Source: Marthasterias glacialis
Lineage: Eukaryota > Echinodermata > Asteroidea > Forcipulatida > Asteriidae
Length of the DNA stretch: 64,000 nucleotides
Direction: 5' to 3'
Assembly (NCBI GenBank): GCA_911728455.2
Contig: OU452224.1
Span: 6,886,501 to 6,950,500 of the forward strand
The notes beneath the pieces are model-generated. The model was not told where the DNA came from, made no database searches, and saw only the letters and a program-made list of their open reading frames with translations. The translations under genes and the position numbers were made by a program. Positions 25,589 to 36,400 of the stretch are shown piece after piece; position 1 is the stretch's first letter, and each line of letters starts with the position of its first letter.

Positions 25589-26335
25589 TAAAGATGTTCA
25601 AGGTGGAAACATTTCCTTAAAATAACTTGCTTGAAATGATATAGTTTTTTGAGATATGAATTAAACAATTAGTTTTTATCTCGCGTGTCCTAAAACCCTA
25701 TGTTTTAAAACAGTGAAAACACTGTTCACTATTTTCTTGTGACTCCGATGACAGACTGAGCTTAAACTTTCACAGGTTTGTTATTCTATGTATACTGTTG
25801 GGTCACATGAAGTGTGGGTACTAGTCTTTGACAGTTGCACATTTTTTCCGCGTGCTTTAAGTAAAATGCCCGTAAATTCATAAAGACTTGTCACGAACCC
25901 GTAGCACTCTGAAAGAACCTGCCATTTTTCTTTTCAATAAATGCCCTTATTAATACACAGCTTATCAAATTAGTTTGTAGTTATGTAGCCCTGAGACTTT
26001 TAATTCTGTAAATTCCTTTTTTAAATAACCAAAAACAACCTTTAGTTTTTTGTAAATTTGTCGTCATTTTTTTTTTTACATATACAGTTCGAATTATGGG
26101 AAACTTTGTTTTGTAATGCATACTCCACTATCTAGTGAGGTTTGAGGTCATGCCGTTTACATGAAGTAATCTCTCTACGAGTTTATGGATCGGGAAAGAA
26201 CCGGGTGGTGTAACAACTCGCTTGATCATCTTCATGAGAAAATGTCTTCCCCTGACAACGATCAGAGCACAGTAATCGAAACATGGACTTGTTGATATCA
26301 ACGGTTCTGTTTGGAACAATAACACCTCATGGAGA
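25589..26335. other. no gene recognised
   Basis: AT-rich DNA. No coding signal or repeat recognised. Confidence 0.5.
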
Positions 26336-26343
26336 GATTCTTT

Positions 26344-26751
26344 CAGGCGCGAATCTAGAGCCAATATTTTTTGGGGAGGCTAGACCCTTCGCACGTGACG
26401 TCATCTCCTAACTTTTGCGGCAGTCATTTCATTGCTTTTGGTTGTCAAAAAGCAACCTATATATGCAGCGCATTTTTCCATGTATTTGGTGCGTAGTCAG
26501 GAGAAAGTTACAATAACCAAACAATATATGATGCAGTTGCGTGCAAATGCTGACCCCCAAACGGTGGACAGAACAAAATGATCATGCACTATTCATTTGA
26601 ATCTTTAGCAAAGATCCAGTATTTTCCAGTATGTATCTTCTTCTTTAGTTTTTCCCTTGCATTTTTGGGGGGCGCAGACTAACTTTTGTTTTTTATTTTT
26701 ATTGGGATGGGGAGGGGGGAGCCCCCTTACCCCCTGTAGAACTCACGCCTG
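26344..26751. mobile_element. hAT-type non-autonomous element with perfect 8-bp target duplication
   Basis: GATTCTTT occurs at 26336-26343 and again at 26752-26759. The left end CAGGCGCGAATCTAGAG and the right end (reverse complement CAGGCGTGAGTTCTACAG) are imperfect inverted repeats of the CAGGCG type. The 408-bp interior lacks a transposase and carries a TGACGTCA palindrome (26396-26403). The terminus differs from MITEs A-C, so this is a second family or subfamily. Confidence 0.85.
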
Positions 26752-26759
26752 GATTCTTT

Positions 26760-28739
26760 CCATGTACACTATCGCAATTCTTACCATTTTGCATCTCCAC
26801 CATGCAAAGCTTCAAATCCTACTGGCCTTTAAGTTCAAACAACGCAACCGCGTACAGAGCAAAGAAAATGCTTTTTTTAAGTGGCCTCATTCAGAGCGGC
26901 GGGTACCAGACTCTACAATCTGGGAGGGTAGGGTGGCAAGTGAGGGGCAAAGAAAGTTTTTATTGTTGTGGGGGAGGGGAAATCGAATACCTGATTTTAA
27001 AATGTTATTAAAAGTAGTTACAACAAAATTACAGTCGTAGTATGAAGATCGTTTTGTGTGGCAAAGTTTTTTTTATAAAACATTATTATTAGTAGTAGTA
27101 TTTATTTATTTATTATTTATTAATGTACCAATTTTTTATTTTCATTTTTATTTTATTATTATTATTATTATTATTATTTTTTTTTGGGGGGGGGTGGGCA
27201 AGTTTCCCTCTTTGCCCCACCCCGTATTGTTGAAGACCGGATGTACAACTTTTATCAACACATATACAATCATATATATTCTTTAAAAATGCAATTAAAA
27301 TTGTTGCCGATCGAATGCTAGCATAAATGCGTGTTTTTAGTATTGGATGATTTTGACATTTTATGCGCCAAGCTACACTATTGTGCTGCCCCTTTTTAGT
27401 TAAATTTGTACTGAAGAAACGTACTGATGCTATTTTAGAACCAATCATTATGATTAAAATAATGGAGGAGTTGAAACGTTCTGGCTGTTTGTACGCCCTA
27501 CACATAGCTCAAAACGGTGTCCCTAAAACATTGCGTTGAACAGTATCTTCAATCAACACGGGTGGTTTATTTCAAAATAAAATTGTTTTGTTTTATTGTA
27601 GCTGAATAATGAGTTCAGCTCATTGCCCATCACTTTATAATATCAAATTATTGTAGCGTTTATGCTCTTTGAAGAAGGCCCACGATAAGTGGGAAGTAAT
27701 CGAATAGTTCCTCCTACAAAAACAACCATTCAGTTTAGATGTTGTAACCGTAGTTGTAAACCGCGTGGATGTTGTTTTAACCTCCATTTGTGGCAGTTGG
27801 TTACAAGTTTTGTTGTTGTTTATACTCCGCATCATGTACAAGTCTAAGCAGTGACTGCCGGCTGGCGATCCGTTACCACTTGGCCAAACACGTGCATCGC
27901 GCAATAAGATCACATTAATATGATACGAATAATAGTTGGTACATTATGTCCCGTAGTAGACTACTCACGGTGGTTTCATTCGCGCGTACGCGGACAACAG
28001 TGAACTGGCTGTGACTGTAGTACAGTGGAGATAGCAGGGTTCATTAATACGGTGCCATCAGGGTCACGCCCCCTGCTGCACAACCCACCAATCGCTGCCC
28101 GTTAAGATGACAGCTCGCGTTTGAGTGACAAGGACTCTTTGGACGGTCGCTTGATGTTTCTCCCATGGCGTGTGATATTAAACCAAAGGCTGCACACATC
28201 CAGACGCGAGGCGGGTTAACTCAGGTAAAAATGCAAAAAAAATAATAAATTAAGAACGCCCAAATTTGACCACCCACTAGTAACAGCTGACCCTACAATG
28301 TCTTATTACACTGTGCATCTCTACCCAGCCGGAAAATACGCACTGAGGATGCTCATTTGACATTGGTGACGATTTTTTTTTAACTTCATCTCTCTGCCCT
28401 TTTCTTTTTTTAAACAAATCACCGACGAAACGCAAGTCCGTGCGCCGTGCCTTTGCATATTTTTGCGATTTTGAGGCAATCGAGGAACGTAGTAGCGGGG
28501 CGAGCGGGGGATGTCGGCCATCTCTGCATCATTCGGCTGGTAAGAGTTCGTGACTTCTAGTGATTTGGGGCCCACCACTGGCGAGTGTTTCCACACGTTT
28601 GATCTGCGTGCTGTATCAATGCATAACACTTCATAGCAACTTATCGCTTAACTGGAAAACACTGGGCCGAGAACAGGTAGAGAGAGAGGGAGAAAAAAAA
28701 AGACAAAACAAAACAACACAAAAAATTGTGAAGGGGGAA
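26760..28739. other. no gene recognised; simple repeats and GC-richer patches
   Basis: TTTA/ATT simple repeats lie at about 27086-27190. Patches at 27960-28210 and 28430-28640 are GC-richer. A perfect Gli/Ci-type nonamer GACCACCCA lies at 28268-28276. ORFs of up to 130 codons lack domains. Confidence 0.4.
27086..27190. repeat. TTTA/ATT simple repeat tract
   Basis: Mixed ATT, TTTA and TAG short-period repeats ending in T and G runs. Confidence 0.85.
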
Positions 28740-28876
28740 ACTTGAAACGGTGCACGCTCGAACAACACATAGTTATACATACTCACGATTTGTTTGCTGT
28801 TTGTTTTTTCGTGGCTGATTAGGTCGAGAAGCCCCAAGACCACTGAGCTCTCGGACGAGCCCGAACTTAGGTAAGT
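28740..28876 (+). other. possible non-coding leader exon ending in a strong donor
   Basis: The sequence GAACTTAG|GTAAGTAC puts a near-consensus 5' splice site at 28871. A plausible acceptor lies just before the sim start (CTCCACAG at 31070-31077, with a branch-like CTAAT at about 31029), giving a 2.2-kb leader intron. The exon 5' edge is not determined. AGGTAAGT occurs by chance about twice per 64 kb on two strands, so this is a hypothesis. Confidence 0.2.
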
Positions 28877-30900
28877 ACACCAATAAATTTTACATCATTA
28901 TGCATCAATGTGTTCAAAATCATAACACGCGTTTGCAATGGAGGGCCGACGGGTTTGACCGGGTTCCTACTATCACGCGAGAGATCCAAAAATGCGTTTA
29001 TCTGTATACAACACACAAGTTGGGATCACTTTTTTTGCTGGATGGTGATTTTCTTGTTGTGGATTGTATGGAGATGGTGTGGTGATACAATGGTTTGCCA
29101 TGAAGTTTATCTGGAAAGTCAGACTGTCTGATTTGTGACTCTGGCTGTCTTGAATCTTTTTTCAAATTACTCCATGGTGAGCTGTTGTTACAGAAAAGGC
29201 AGCGTCCACTTCCCTTCACAGTGATGCACCGAGTCTTGGTAATTATGTATAATGTATCGATGTGAGTTCAAACTTTCAAAATTGCCAGCGAGGCGTATTC
29301 ATCACCATTGGCTTCAATATCGCCCGGGATGAACATACCTGTAGGATTAAGGTTGGTGGATATTTTCACCCAGCGTTTTGGAGTCCCCAAGGCTAATGTC
29401 TGAAAGTCCGGAAAGTTTTCTTGTGAACAAAATTGATGGTGTATCGTCAAGGATACATGTGTTCCTAATGCAGAGTGGTAAGCTAAAACATGTACGTGGA
29501 TCTTCGCACGCCTGATACCGGCGTATGGTGGAAGAAATGACCCCAATCTGCACTGGCAGAACGGCCTAAACAACGGGTACACGGCAAGCAGGCGACCCGC
29601 AACCTGTGTTACACGACCATGGAGATCACCCGGTAGTGGTTGACGGATTCGAGCTGTTCTACAGTATATCAATGAATTCGAACTAATCTACTGCAGTTGT
29701 TAACCCACGTTTATTTGTCTTTCTTTTTTGTACAAGAGACAAAAAGTTTCATGAGCTGGCATATTGTAGTCTGTTCCATAATGCATAGATTTGGTGACAC
29801 ACTTTTCCTGCGTCCCTGCAAAGCGGAAAGAAGTTGAAATTCTGTCTGTCTTTTATGGACACCCCAATCAAACTAAAGGGGTGTAAAAGGACTGGTTGGA
29901 AGTAGACGAGGGACGAAAAATGAGAGCACATTAAGGGATCTTCGATTTGACGCAGCGTTAGGATTCAAGTTCGTGTATAGTTGATGCTCCGCCATGCATG
30001 ACGCACTGAGTGGTTTGACTAATCCATGGATCTATAATACACCGTGCAACCACACACACGCTAACGACGAGCACTGGTTCACTCACAGCACGGCCGCCGT
30101 TCCGAGCGCCCGTTCGTTTTGCCAGGCTCGCGGGTCGCTACATGGCCCCCACTGTCTCGTCGTACGAGGGTTGATGTTCCCGGACCGGACTCAAAGGATG
30201 GCACCCCGCTGACAAGAGCTTCCCGTTTCAAAAAAAAAGAAAAAAAGTGGGGGAGAAGTTGTTTTTTTTTCTTTTTTTTTTTTAACCCAGTAATTCATAC
30301 AAGGTCATTTTTGTTTGCTTATTGTTCGGCTTGATTTGTCTGCACAATTCAGCTAAAGTGAGGAACCAGAGCGTGGTCGGCCGACTGTTTAGACCAGCGA
30401 TTGCCCGCCGGGGTTTGGGCAGAAAATATCATACATCAGTATTATTCTGTTTGCTCTCGTGGTACTCGGACGAGCCACCGTGGAGTGGCTTTCCTGACGG
30501 CGCACCGTGTTGTGTTGGAAGTTCACAGTCAGAAGTGTTACCACCGAGTCCTCGTCAACAACACCGGTGGAAATAAGCAAAACCAACCCGTTACGCTGTT
30601 GAAGTCACAAACACCACAAACCGGAGGTTCGATGCACTGCGTGGTTGTGTCAAAATGAGACAAGTAACTTCTGGTCCATATAACATTTTGCCCGGACTAA
30701 GTCTCTGCATGAACATTCTATGGACCCAGCTCGCAAGATCTGCCTGTCGTTGGTTGGCACTGACAGTGTCCTAATTAATTCTGATATTTCTGCTGCACCT
30801 CCACATCAAGTGCCTTTAAACGGGTCGACTGATCAGGGTTTAACACGTGTAGACATAAACAGTTAGAGATCGATCGCTTTGAGTGTTGTGAATTCATCTG
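28877..30900. other. proximal upstream region of sim, no other gene recognised
   Basis: A 134-codon minus-strand ORF (29268-29672) has no recognisable domain. GC-richer patches at 30050-30210 and 30350-30620 could be promoter-proximal control DNA. A-rich and T-rich runs lie at 30229-30285. Confidence 0.4.
30844..30849 (+). promoter_or_regulatory. CACGTG E-box upstream of sim
   Basis: A perfect CACGTG sits about 100 bases before the proposed start site. It contains the ACGTG core bound by Sim:ARNT/Tango dimers, so autoregulation is possible. CATCTG (about 30894) and CAAGTG (about 30808) are further E-box-like hexamers nearby. Six-base motifs are common by chance, so function is unproven. Confidence 0.3.
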
Positions 30901-30901
30901 G

Positions 30902-30951
30902 TATATAAAGTCGGTTTTTATATATGGAGGCTCGCCTGTGACCATCAGATT
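30902..30951 (+). promoter_or_regulatory. sim: candidate sim core promoter: two TATA-like boxes and an initiator-like motif
   Basis: TATATAAA lies at 30902-30909 and TATATAT at 30919-30925. An initiator-like TCAGATT (30945-30951, fits YYANWYY) puts its A at 30947, 28 bases after the first T of the second TATA box, which is normal spacing. This would give a 5' leader of about 141 bases. The motifs are visible; their use as a promoter is inferred. A spliced leader from further upstream is the alternative. Confidence 0.45.
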
Positions 30952-30960
30952 GGTGAAAAC

Positions 30961-30969
30961 ATGTCGTGA
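30961..30969 (+). other. two-codon upstream ORF in the sim leader
   Basis: ATG TCG TGA lies 118 bases before the sim start codon and is the only other ATG I find between the proposed transcription start and the main ATG. A minimal uORF of this kind can reduce or regulate initiation. It matters only if this stretch is part of the mature mRNA. Confidence 0.4.
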
Positions 30970-31087
30970 CAACGAGACAACAATCTCGCGTTTGCTTGTG
31001 GATTCATTCCTCTTACAACACAGGATTTCTAATTGTTTTAATAACACCCTCCCAAAACACACTCTGAAACTCCACAGATTTGACAAC

Positions 31088-31262
31088 ATGAAAGAAAAGT
31101 CGAAGAACGCGGCCCGGACGCGACGTGAGAAGGAAAACGCCGAGTTCTACGAGTTGGCCAAACTGCTGCCCCTACCGTCGGCCATCACCACCCAGCTGGA
31201 TAAGGCCTCCATCATTCGCCTGTCCACCAGCTACCTCAAGATGAGAGCCTTGTTCCCTGAAG
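31088..31262 (+). CDS. sim: single-minded (SIM) bHLH-PAS transcription factor, first coding exon
   Basis: The exon encodes the first 58 residues plus one base of a class I bHLH-PAS factor. The basic region begins [17 protein letters not shown] (residues 1-17). Helix 1 is around [11 protein letters not shown] (20-30). The loop is SAITTQ, and helix 2 follows from LDKASIIRL to KMRALF (37-56). The opening [14 protein letters not shown] is the SIM signature as I recall it; HIF and NPAS/trachealess paralogues carry KEKSRDAARSRR instead. The family pairs with ARNT/Tango in the nucleus and binds ACGTG-core sites; SIM proteins act in midline and neuroendocrine development. The start is the first in-frame ATG and has A at -3. 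The exon ends CCTGAAG then GTAAGT, splitting the glycine of FPEG in phase 1. By my count 46 of 58 codons end in G or C, unlike the AT-rich flanks. The PAS domains must lie beyond the window. sim versus a SIM1/SIM2 paralogue cannot be decided from this exon. Confidence 0.96.
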
Positions 31263-31268
31263 GTAAGT
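31263..31268 (+). other. sim: 5' splice donor of sim coding exon 1
   Basis: GTAAGT directly follows the last exon base, giving AAG|GTAAGT, close to the consensus donor. The reading frame continues only to a stop at about 31297 if unspliced, and the protein similarity stops exactly here, so splicing is expected. The intron is phase 1 and runs past the end of the window, at least 32.7 kb. Confidence 0.93.
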
Positions 31269-33210
31269 GCGAATCAAATTCTCACAGCACTATTTAAAAA
31301 GAAATCCCATACAAGCCTTCCGAGTAGTAAGTGCACGTTGCCAAAGCTTAACGTTTGTCGGTATCAGATGAATCTCAAAACCGTCCCGTCCAAATTAAAA
31401 GTTATTTTTCGAATTCCCTCAGACGCACCTACACGTGTTGGCCTGCATTGCAATATACTGGCAGTGTTCGTGTAGTCTTTCCAGCGTTTGTGGCAGCTGA
31501 GGGCAACCCGTGTCAACAGCCCACGGATCGGGTACACGTTTCCATCGCAATCAAGATGGTGTTAAAAAAAAATGTCATTAGAAAAATCCCGTCAGAGGAC
31601 CAAACACCGTATAAATATTTACCAGCTAACAACATAGGAAACGAGCAAAATAAGCACATCGCGTGTAACTTATAATCACAGTTGTATGTTGTACATGGCA
31701 AGTAACACTGAGAGTGAATCGCAATGGAGTTTAAAAAAGTCACGGCTGTACGGTGAAAAACAGTCCTGAGGCGAAATAAAAACAAAAAGTGACCCTAATT
31801 AATCCCAACACAGTTTGAACAATACAGACGGTTTTGAATAATTAATCGGTTTTAAATTGTGAGACCTTCTTTTCCGCATGCCATTAAAGCAGTTAAAGTT
31901 TTTTTGTTAGGGATGGGAAGTTAATGTTCAACTTAAAACTCAAGTGTGTTGGAAAATACGTATAGTACACTTACTGTACAAACAATCACAAATAGTAACT
32001 GAGCTGGCGTGGTGTGTAACTCGGTAAAACCCACCATGAACTGGTCCAATATTTAAAAGGTGACTCGACGGGGGGCTCTTATTTCGACCCTAATTTTGAT
32101 TTCATACGAGACACAAACTGAAATTAAATCTACGCCCCATGAGCCATGTCACACAACACGACGAAAATGGAATAAATGGAACACTGCGTGTAATCTTTCC
32201 ATTCAAAGGATGCATTCTGTAGAGAGAGAGAGAGAGAGAGAAATTCAGGTATTCTTTCAGAGTTTCTATCACGCAAACACTTTAAGGCATATTCTTAAGG
32301 ATCCGTAGCAACTAAATTATTATTATACATATATTTTTGTGAAAGATCACTTGTCATAAAGATGGCGCTGGTACCGACTAGCAATTTCCCTGATTCTTAT
32401 TGCAGCTTGAAACACTGCCAATTTAATTCCTGTTAATAAACTGGATGCCCAAGCAATACAAACAAACCTTACAACAACACGTAGTACAAAAACATCCATA
32501 ACAATGTCATCGTTAAAACGTTGTTTTTCTTGAAAAAAAAATAGATAAAAGATGAATTCTTTTATATGATAAGAATTTGCACATGCTATTTTGGTGGAAA
32601 TTGTCTATAAATCTAGATGACCGTAAGGGACACAGGAATCATTCCCGAAACTAAGGGAGTGCCAAATGTTGGTTAGTTTTATTTTGAGTAGCGAAGGATA
32701 TTGTAGGCCTACCTGCTGTTGGTGACTATACATTGCAAAGTATCTACACTATAAATTCCGGAACGCCACACGAAAAGCAGATTGTCCATGTGTACCAACC
32801 AGCGGCATGACTTCCAATGAAGATGTTGACTTGAAAGCTGAAAAAAACGGTAGACATCGCGGGCAGAGACTATTTTTCATGGGAAAGATTGTCTGATATG
32901 GGACTGAGCGGTTGTACCGGTACCATTAGCGAACAACCCTCCAGTCCCAAAAGGGAGCCCATATACCGTCTTCTAAATCAGGGGGAAAATATTTAAATTT
33001 ACCGCTACCTTTTAAAGACAATATGCCTACCTTTTCCGTCATAAGCGGTCCTTAAGTTTATGTAAGCCTGATTCGTATTATCGTTCTCAATTCCAATTAC
33101 ACGTTTTGTTTTTACTTGTGCAATTAAAACGGACTACTCAAACATGGAAATATTGGTTTAATGCATATGATACATAATTACAATGTAAATTAAACATCTA
33201 TTGGGAATCG
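31269..33210 (+). other. sim intron 1, proximal part
   Basis: No exon recognised. (AG)n at 32221-32241 and one TAGGCCTA (32704-32711). AT-rich. Confidence 0.6.
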
Positions 33211-33214
33211 TTGC

Positions 33215-33450
33215 GGTATCCGCTGCTTAAAAGGATTCGAACGGCCTCTAGCTACCGGGCAATCTCAGTGGTCTGGTTGGCATCTGCTCTAGAATGGCAA
33301 AGGTCTTGGGTTCGAATCCCACCCGAGTACTATGCCTGTGTTTTTTTCCCCACAGAACTTGGGAAAGTACTGAGTATATACAGTTGCTTAAACACATCGG
33401 TGTGTGGGTAAAACATAAATAGTATTCTTTATCCCCCGATGCAAAATGTA
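33215..33450 (+). mobile_element. tRNA-derived SINE, copy 1
   Basis: A tRNA-like head has GGTCTGGTTGG as a degenerate A box and GGGTTCGAATCCC as a B box. It is followed by CACCCGAGTACTATGCCTGT and a unique tail with GGGAAAGTACTGAGTATA, ACACATCGGTG and TTCTTTATCCCCCGATGC. The copy at 57750 shares head and tail. Such elements are transcribed by RNA polymerase III and moved by LINE enzymes. The overall sequence resembles SINEs I associate with echinoderm genomes. Boundaries are approximate. Confidence 0.85.
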
Positions 33451-36400
33451 ACATCTGTTGGAATATATAATTACCGTTCACAACAACGTGATTATAAATA
33501 AATTAAAATGATGAAATTATTATTGGTAATCACCCATGGAATAGTTTGGGTTTTTGTGCAGAGAAATATATCTGTGTGAATAGTCCAAATTTTCTTTTTG
33601 GATTCTTCATCAGGCCTCAGGCGAACTGATTTCTGAGACAACGATTAAAAAAATTTTTCCCTCCTGTTTTGAATGAAATATTCACAATCGTTTGTTGATT
33701 AACCCGTCATTGTAACAAGTGAACGCGTGAAGACATCACGGTGTGACAAATTGGCAAAAACTATCTCTTCGTGAATCTATTGCATTATTTTGGATTTGGT
33801 TCATTTCAAACGGAATGAAATATTAAAGTAGCTACACTCTTTCTTGTAGACATTAACTTCAAACCAAGTAAATAATTTGTTTTTTATTGTTGTTGTTTTT
33901 GTTTTGAAAGATTTTGTCCGTACCATCGGTGTTTTTATATTGTCAAACATTAATTGTGACAGGAATCTTCTAATCGAATTGTACTCTGTCTTTATAAGTG
34001 ATCAAAAACTACTCATCGTCGGTCATTGTGCCGGCCAGCACGTTTATTTTTGCAAAAATAAGATATGGGCCTCTTGTTACTTGCTTTTTCAGATGAATTT
34101 AGGCCTGATTGCAGTTGCAATTGTTAAGCTTGTTGTACCGTTTAGGTCGGAATTGATATGATTATAATGTTATATTGTCATACATGTTGGAACCCATGGG
34201 ACACAATTGCAATTGAATACTAGCCCACCATACAAAACGTCAATGATATAATAAATGGTAATCCATAGCTCTGGAAAGACGCCTATATTACACCGTTGCC
34301 CATAGAGCCCCAGTTTTTTAGCGTAATGGCCAGCTAATGTATTGCATGCATATTACAGAGGGCCTATCTAGTAAGTGGGTTCACTCGCAATACAAACGCG
34401 AGAGCTGCCCCAATGTGAGAAGTACTTGTCCTAGATCGGCTTACGGGAGGGTACTTGAGTCGAATTAAACATGACCTAATACCTATTCTATACCAACGCA
34501 GCCATCAAATAGTCTCACACTAGATCGTAGCCGCTGTACTGCTTTTGTACACCAGACTGAATATCCCCGCTCCGTACGGATATAGTTCAAATATTAGTCA
34601 TTTCTGGAAGCACCTTCAGTGCTGAAAGATGTACCCATAACAACGCACTGTCAAATATTAACAGGGTTTTTTCCTTGTTAATGGCGTATAGACTTTCAAG
34701 TTAAATATTGTGCCAACCAGTGTGGCCGAGTGTTGACACGACAAATGAAGATATAAATTGTAATTATCATTGGGGGAAATAGGCCCTCGCCACCACGGTA
34801 GACTGGAAGTACGTGTAATGCAGCCTATTTGACAACCACTATCCCCACTCAACAAAAAAGCTCTCTGTTGTTTTTCATTAGGGAGGTTGTAGTCCGTTCG
34901 TAATTACTATCGCGAGTGCAACCGATGACATTCAGCGGACAAAAAATCTGCCCTTGTGAGTTGGTTATGTTGCCAATGTGATCATGAGTTACGAGGTTTT
35001 ATACAGTTGTCATTCCTCGGGAGAAACGGGGACAATATCTGATCCTAAAAATACTCATCCACTCAGTGATAAGAATAACTCGCATGTTTATCATGTAACC
35101 TCGTTTATTAAGAAAAATAACCCACACACTGACCAACCCTACACCAGGCAGACCTGCAGTGCATTCGTGATTAAAATGTATTTATACGCAGTTTTTTTTC
35201 TTTCGGAAATGGTTTACCAAAACAGAGCATAGTGCCTTATGCATTACTCTCGTGTTGAAATCCATGACATTTGTGAGTCAAAATTGCACTGTCATGAATT
35301 TGACCTTTCAAGATATTGTATTGTAGTTTATTAGACTCTATGCCACAGAGCATATTACTTGTGTTGAGAAAAATAGGCTTATGAAATCCACCGCGTGACA
35401 ATATTTTGGTGGTGTTTTCCACGTGAACTGTAAATACTGTCGTTACCACGGCGTGTGTCTATCCTTATACTTTTGTCCAACGGTTCCAGGTGTTCCAGGC
35501 TTTCTTCCCAAAGCTATCAAGAGCTATAGATAATCGTTTTGTTTTTACTTGTCTTTACTTGACACCCCATCTTGCCGAAGCACAAAAGAAACTATAAACC
35601 CTAATCGGATCAGGCCCCATATCGCTGGCCGTCAAATGGCATTTAGCCACGGCCGGACACACCACACTGATGCGGTCTTCGATCGGGGGTGACGAACGCC
35701 TTTTAGGGGCTTTCATACCCCCACTATTGGACCGTACGGCCCTATTGAATACCCCTGCGCACTAAGTATAATTGAATTCGGCTGGGGTTATTGAGTTCCT
35801 ATTAAAATTTCACACCTCGCACAAAGGGAAGGTGATGGCTGCTTTAAGACGGCCGTGAGTTAGATTGACATGAGATGTAGGGCTTGTAAATACTCGCTAT
35901 AGTGACATTACACTTCTTGCACAAAAGGTACCAGCGTTTACCCCTGCAGACGTATACCCGCGTACCACCCTGAGACACACAGTGCTCAAATTGTTCCAAA
36001 CTTTCGTCGAGATGAAATCAAAATATCAATCCTAATCGCATTGTTGGGCATATCAACCCAAATTAACTTCAAAAGGGTGTTAATAATTTTTCAGTTCAGA
36101 ACTCCACTTTGCCTGTATCAGGAAAAAATGTATTCATGTTTCGGCGTAAACTTGTTGTAATTGTACATTTTGCTTGTCTTTTTGAAACGTTTTTAACATT
36201 TTGTAAAAAAAATGAAGAAGAAAAAAATAAATATTGAATAGGGTATCTGTAGTCTTATAACATCAAAGGCTGGAAATGGTGTGAAACTCGGCATTTGTCA
36301 TGCCAGCCCAGACTTAATTATACAGCTATCTTCTTTGTTCAAGCCACAGTCGTACACCGTTTCTTCACACCCTCGTCAAATTCTCCACCGAATAATAGAA

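Noticed and set aside
29268..29672. 134-codon minus-strand ORF upstream of sim
   Set aside because: No domain recognised; a second frame on the same strand is also open, as expected for non-coding sequence.
30938..31087. Reading frame upstream of and continuous with the sim exon, opening at GTG
   Set aside because: GTG is not a usual animal start codon, the 50 extra residues have no SIM similarity, and the first in-frame ATG begins exactly at the family signature.
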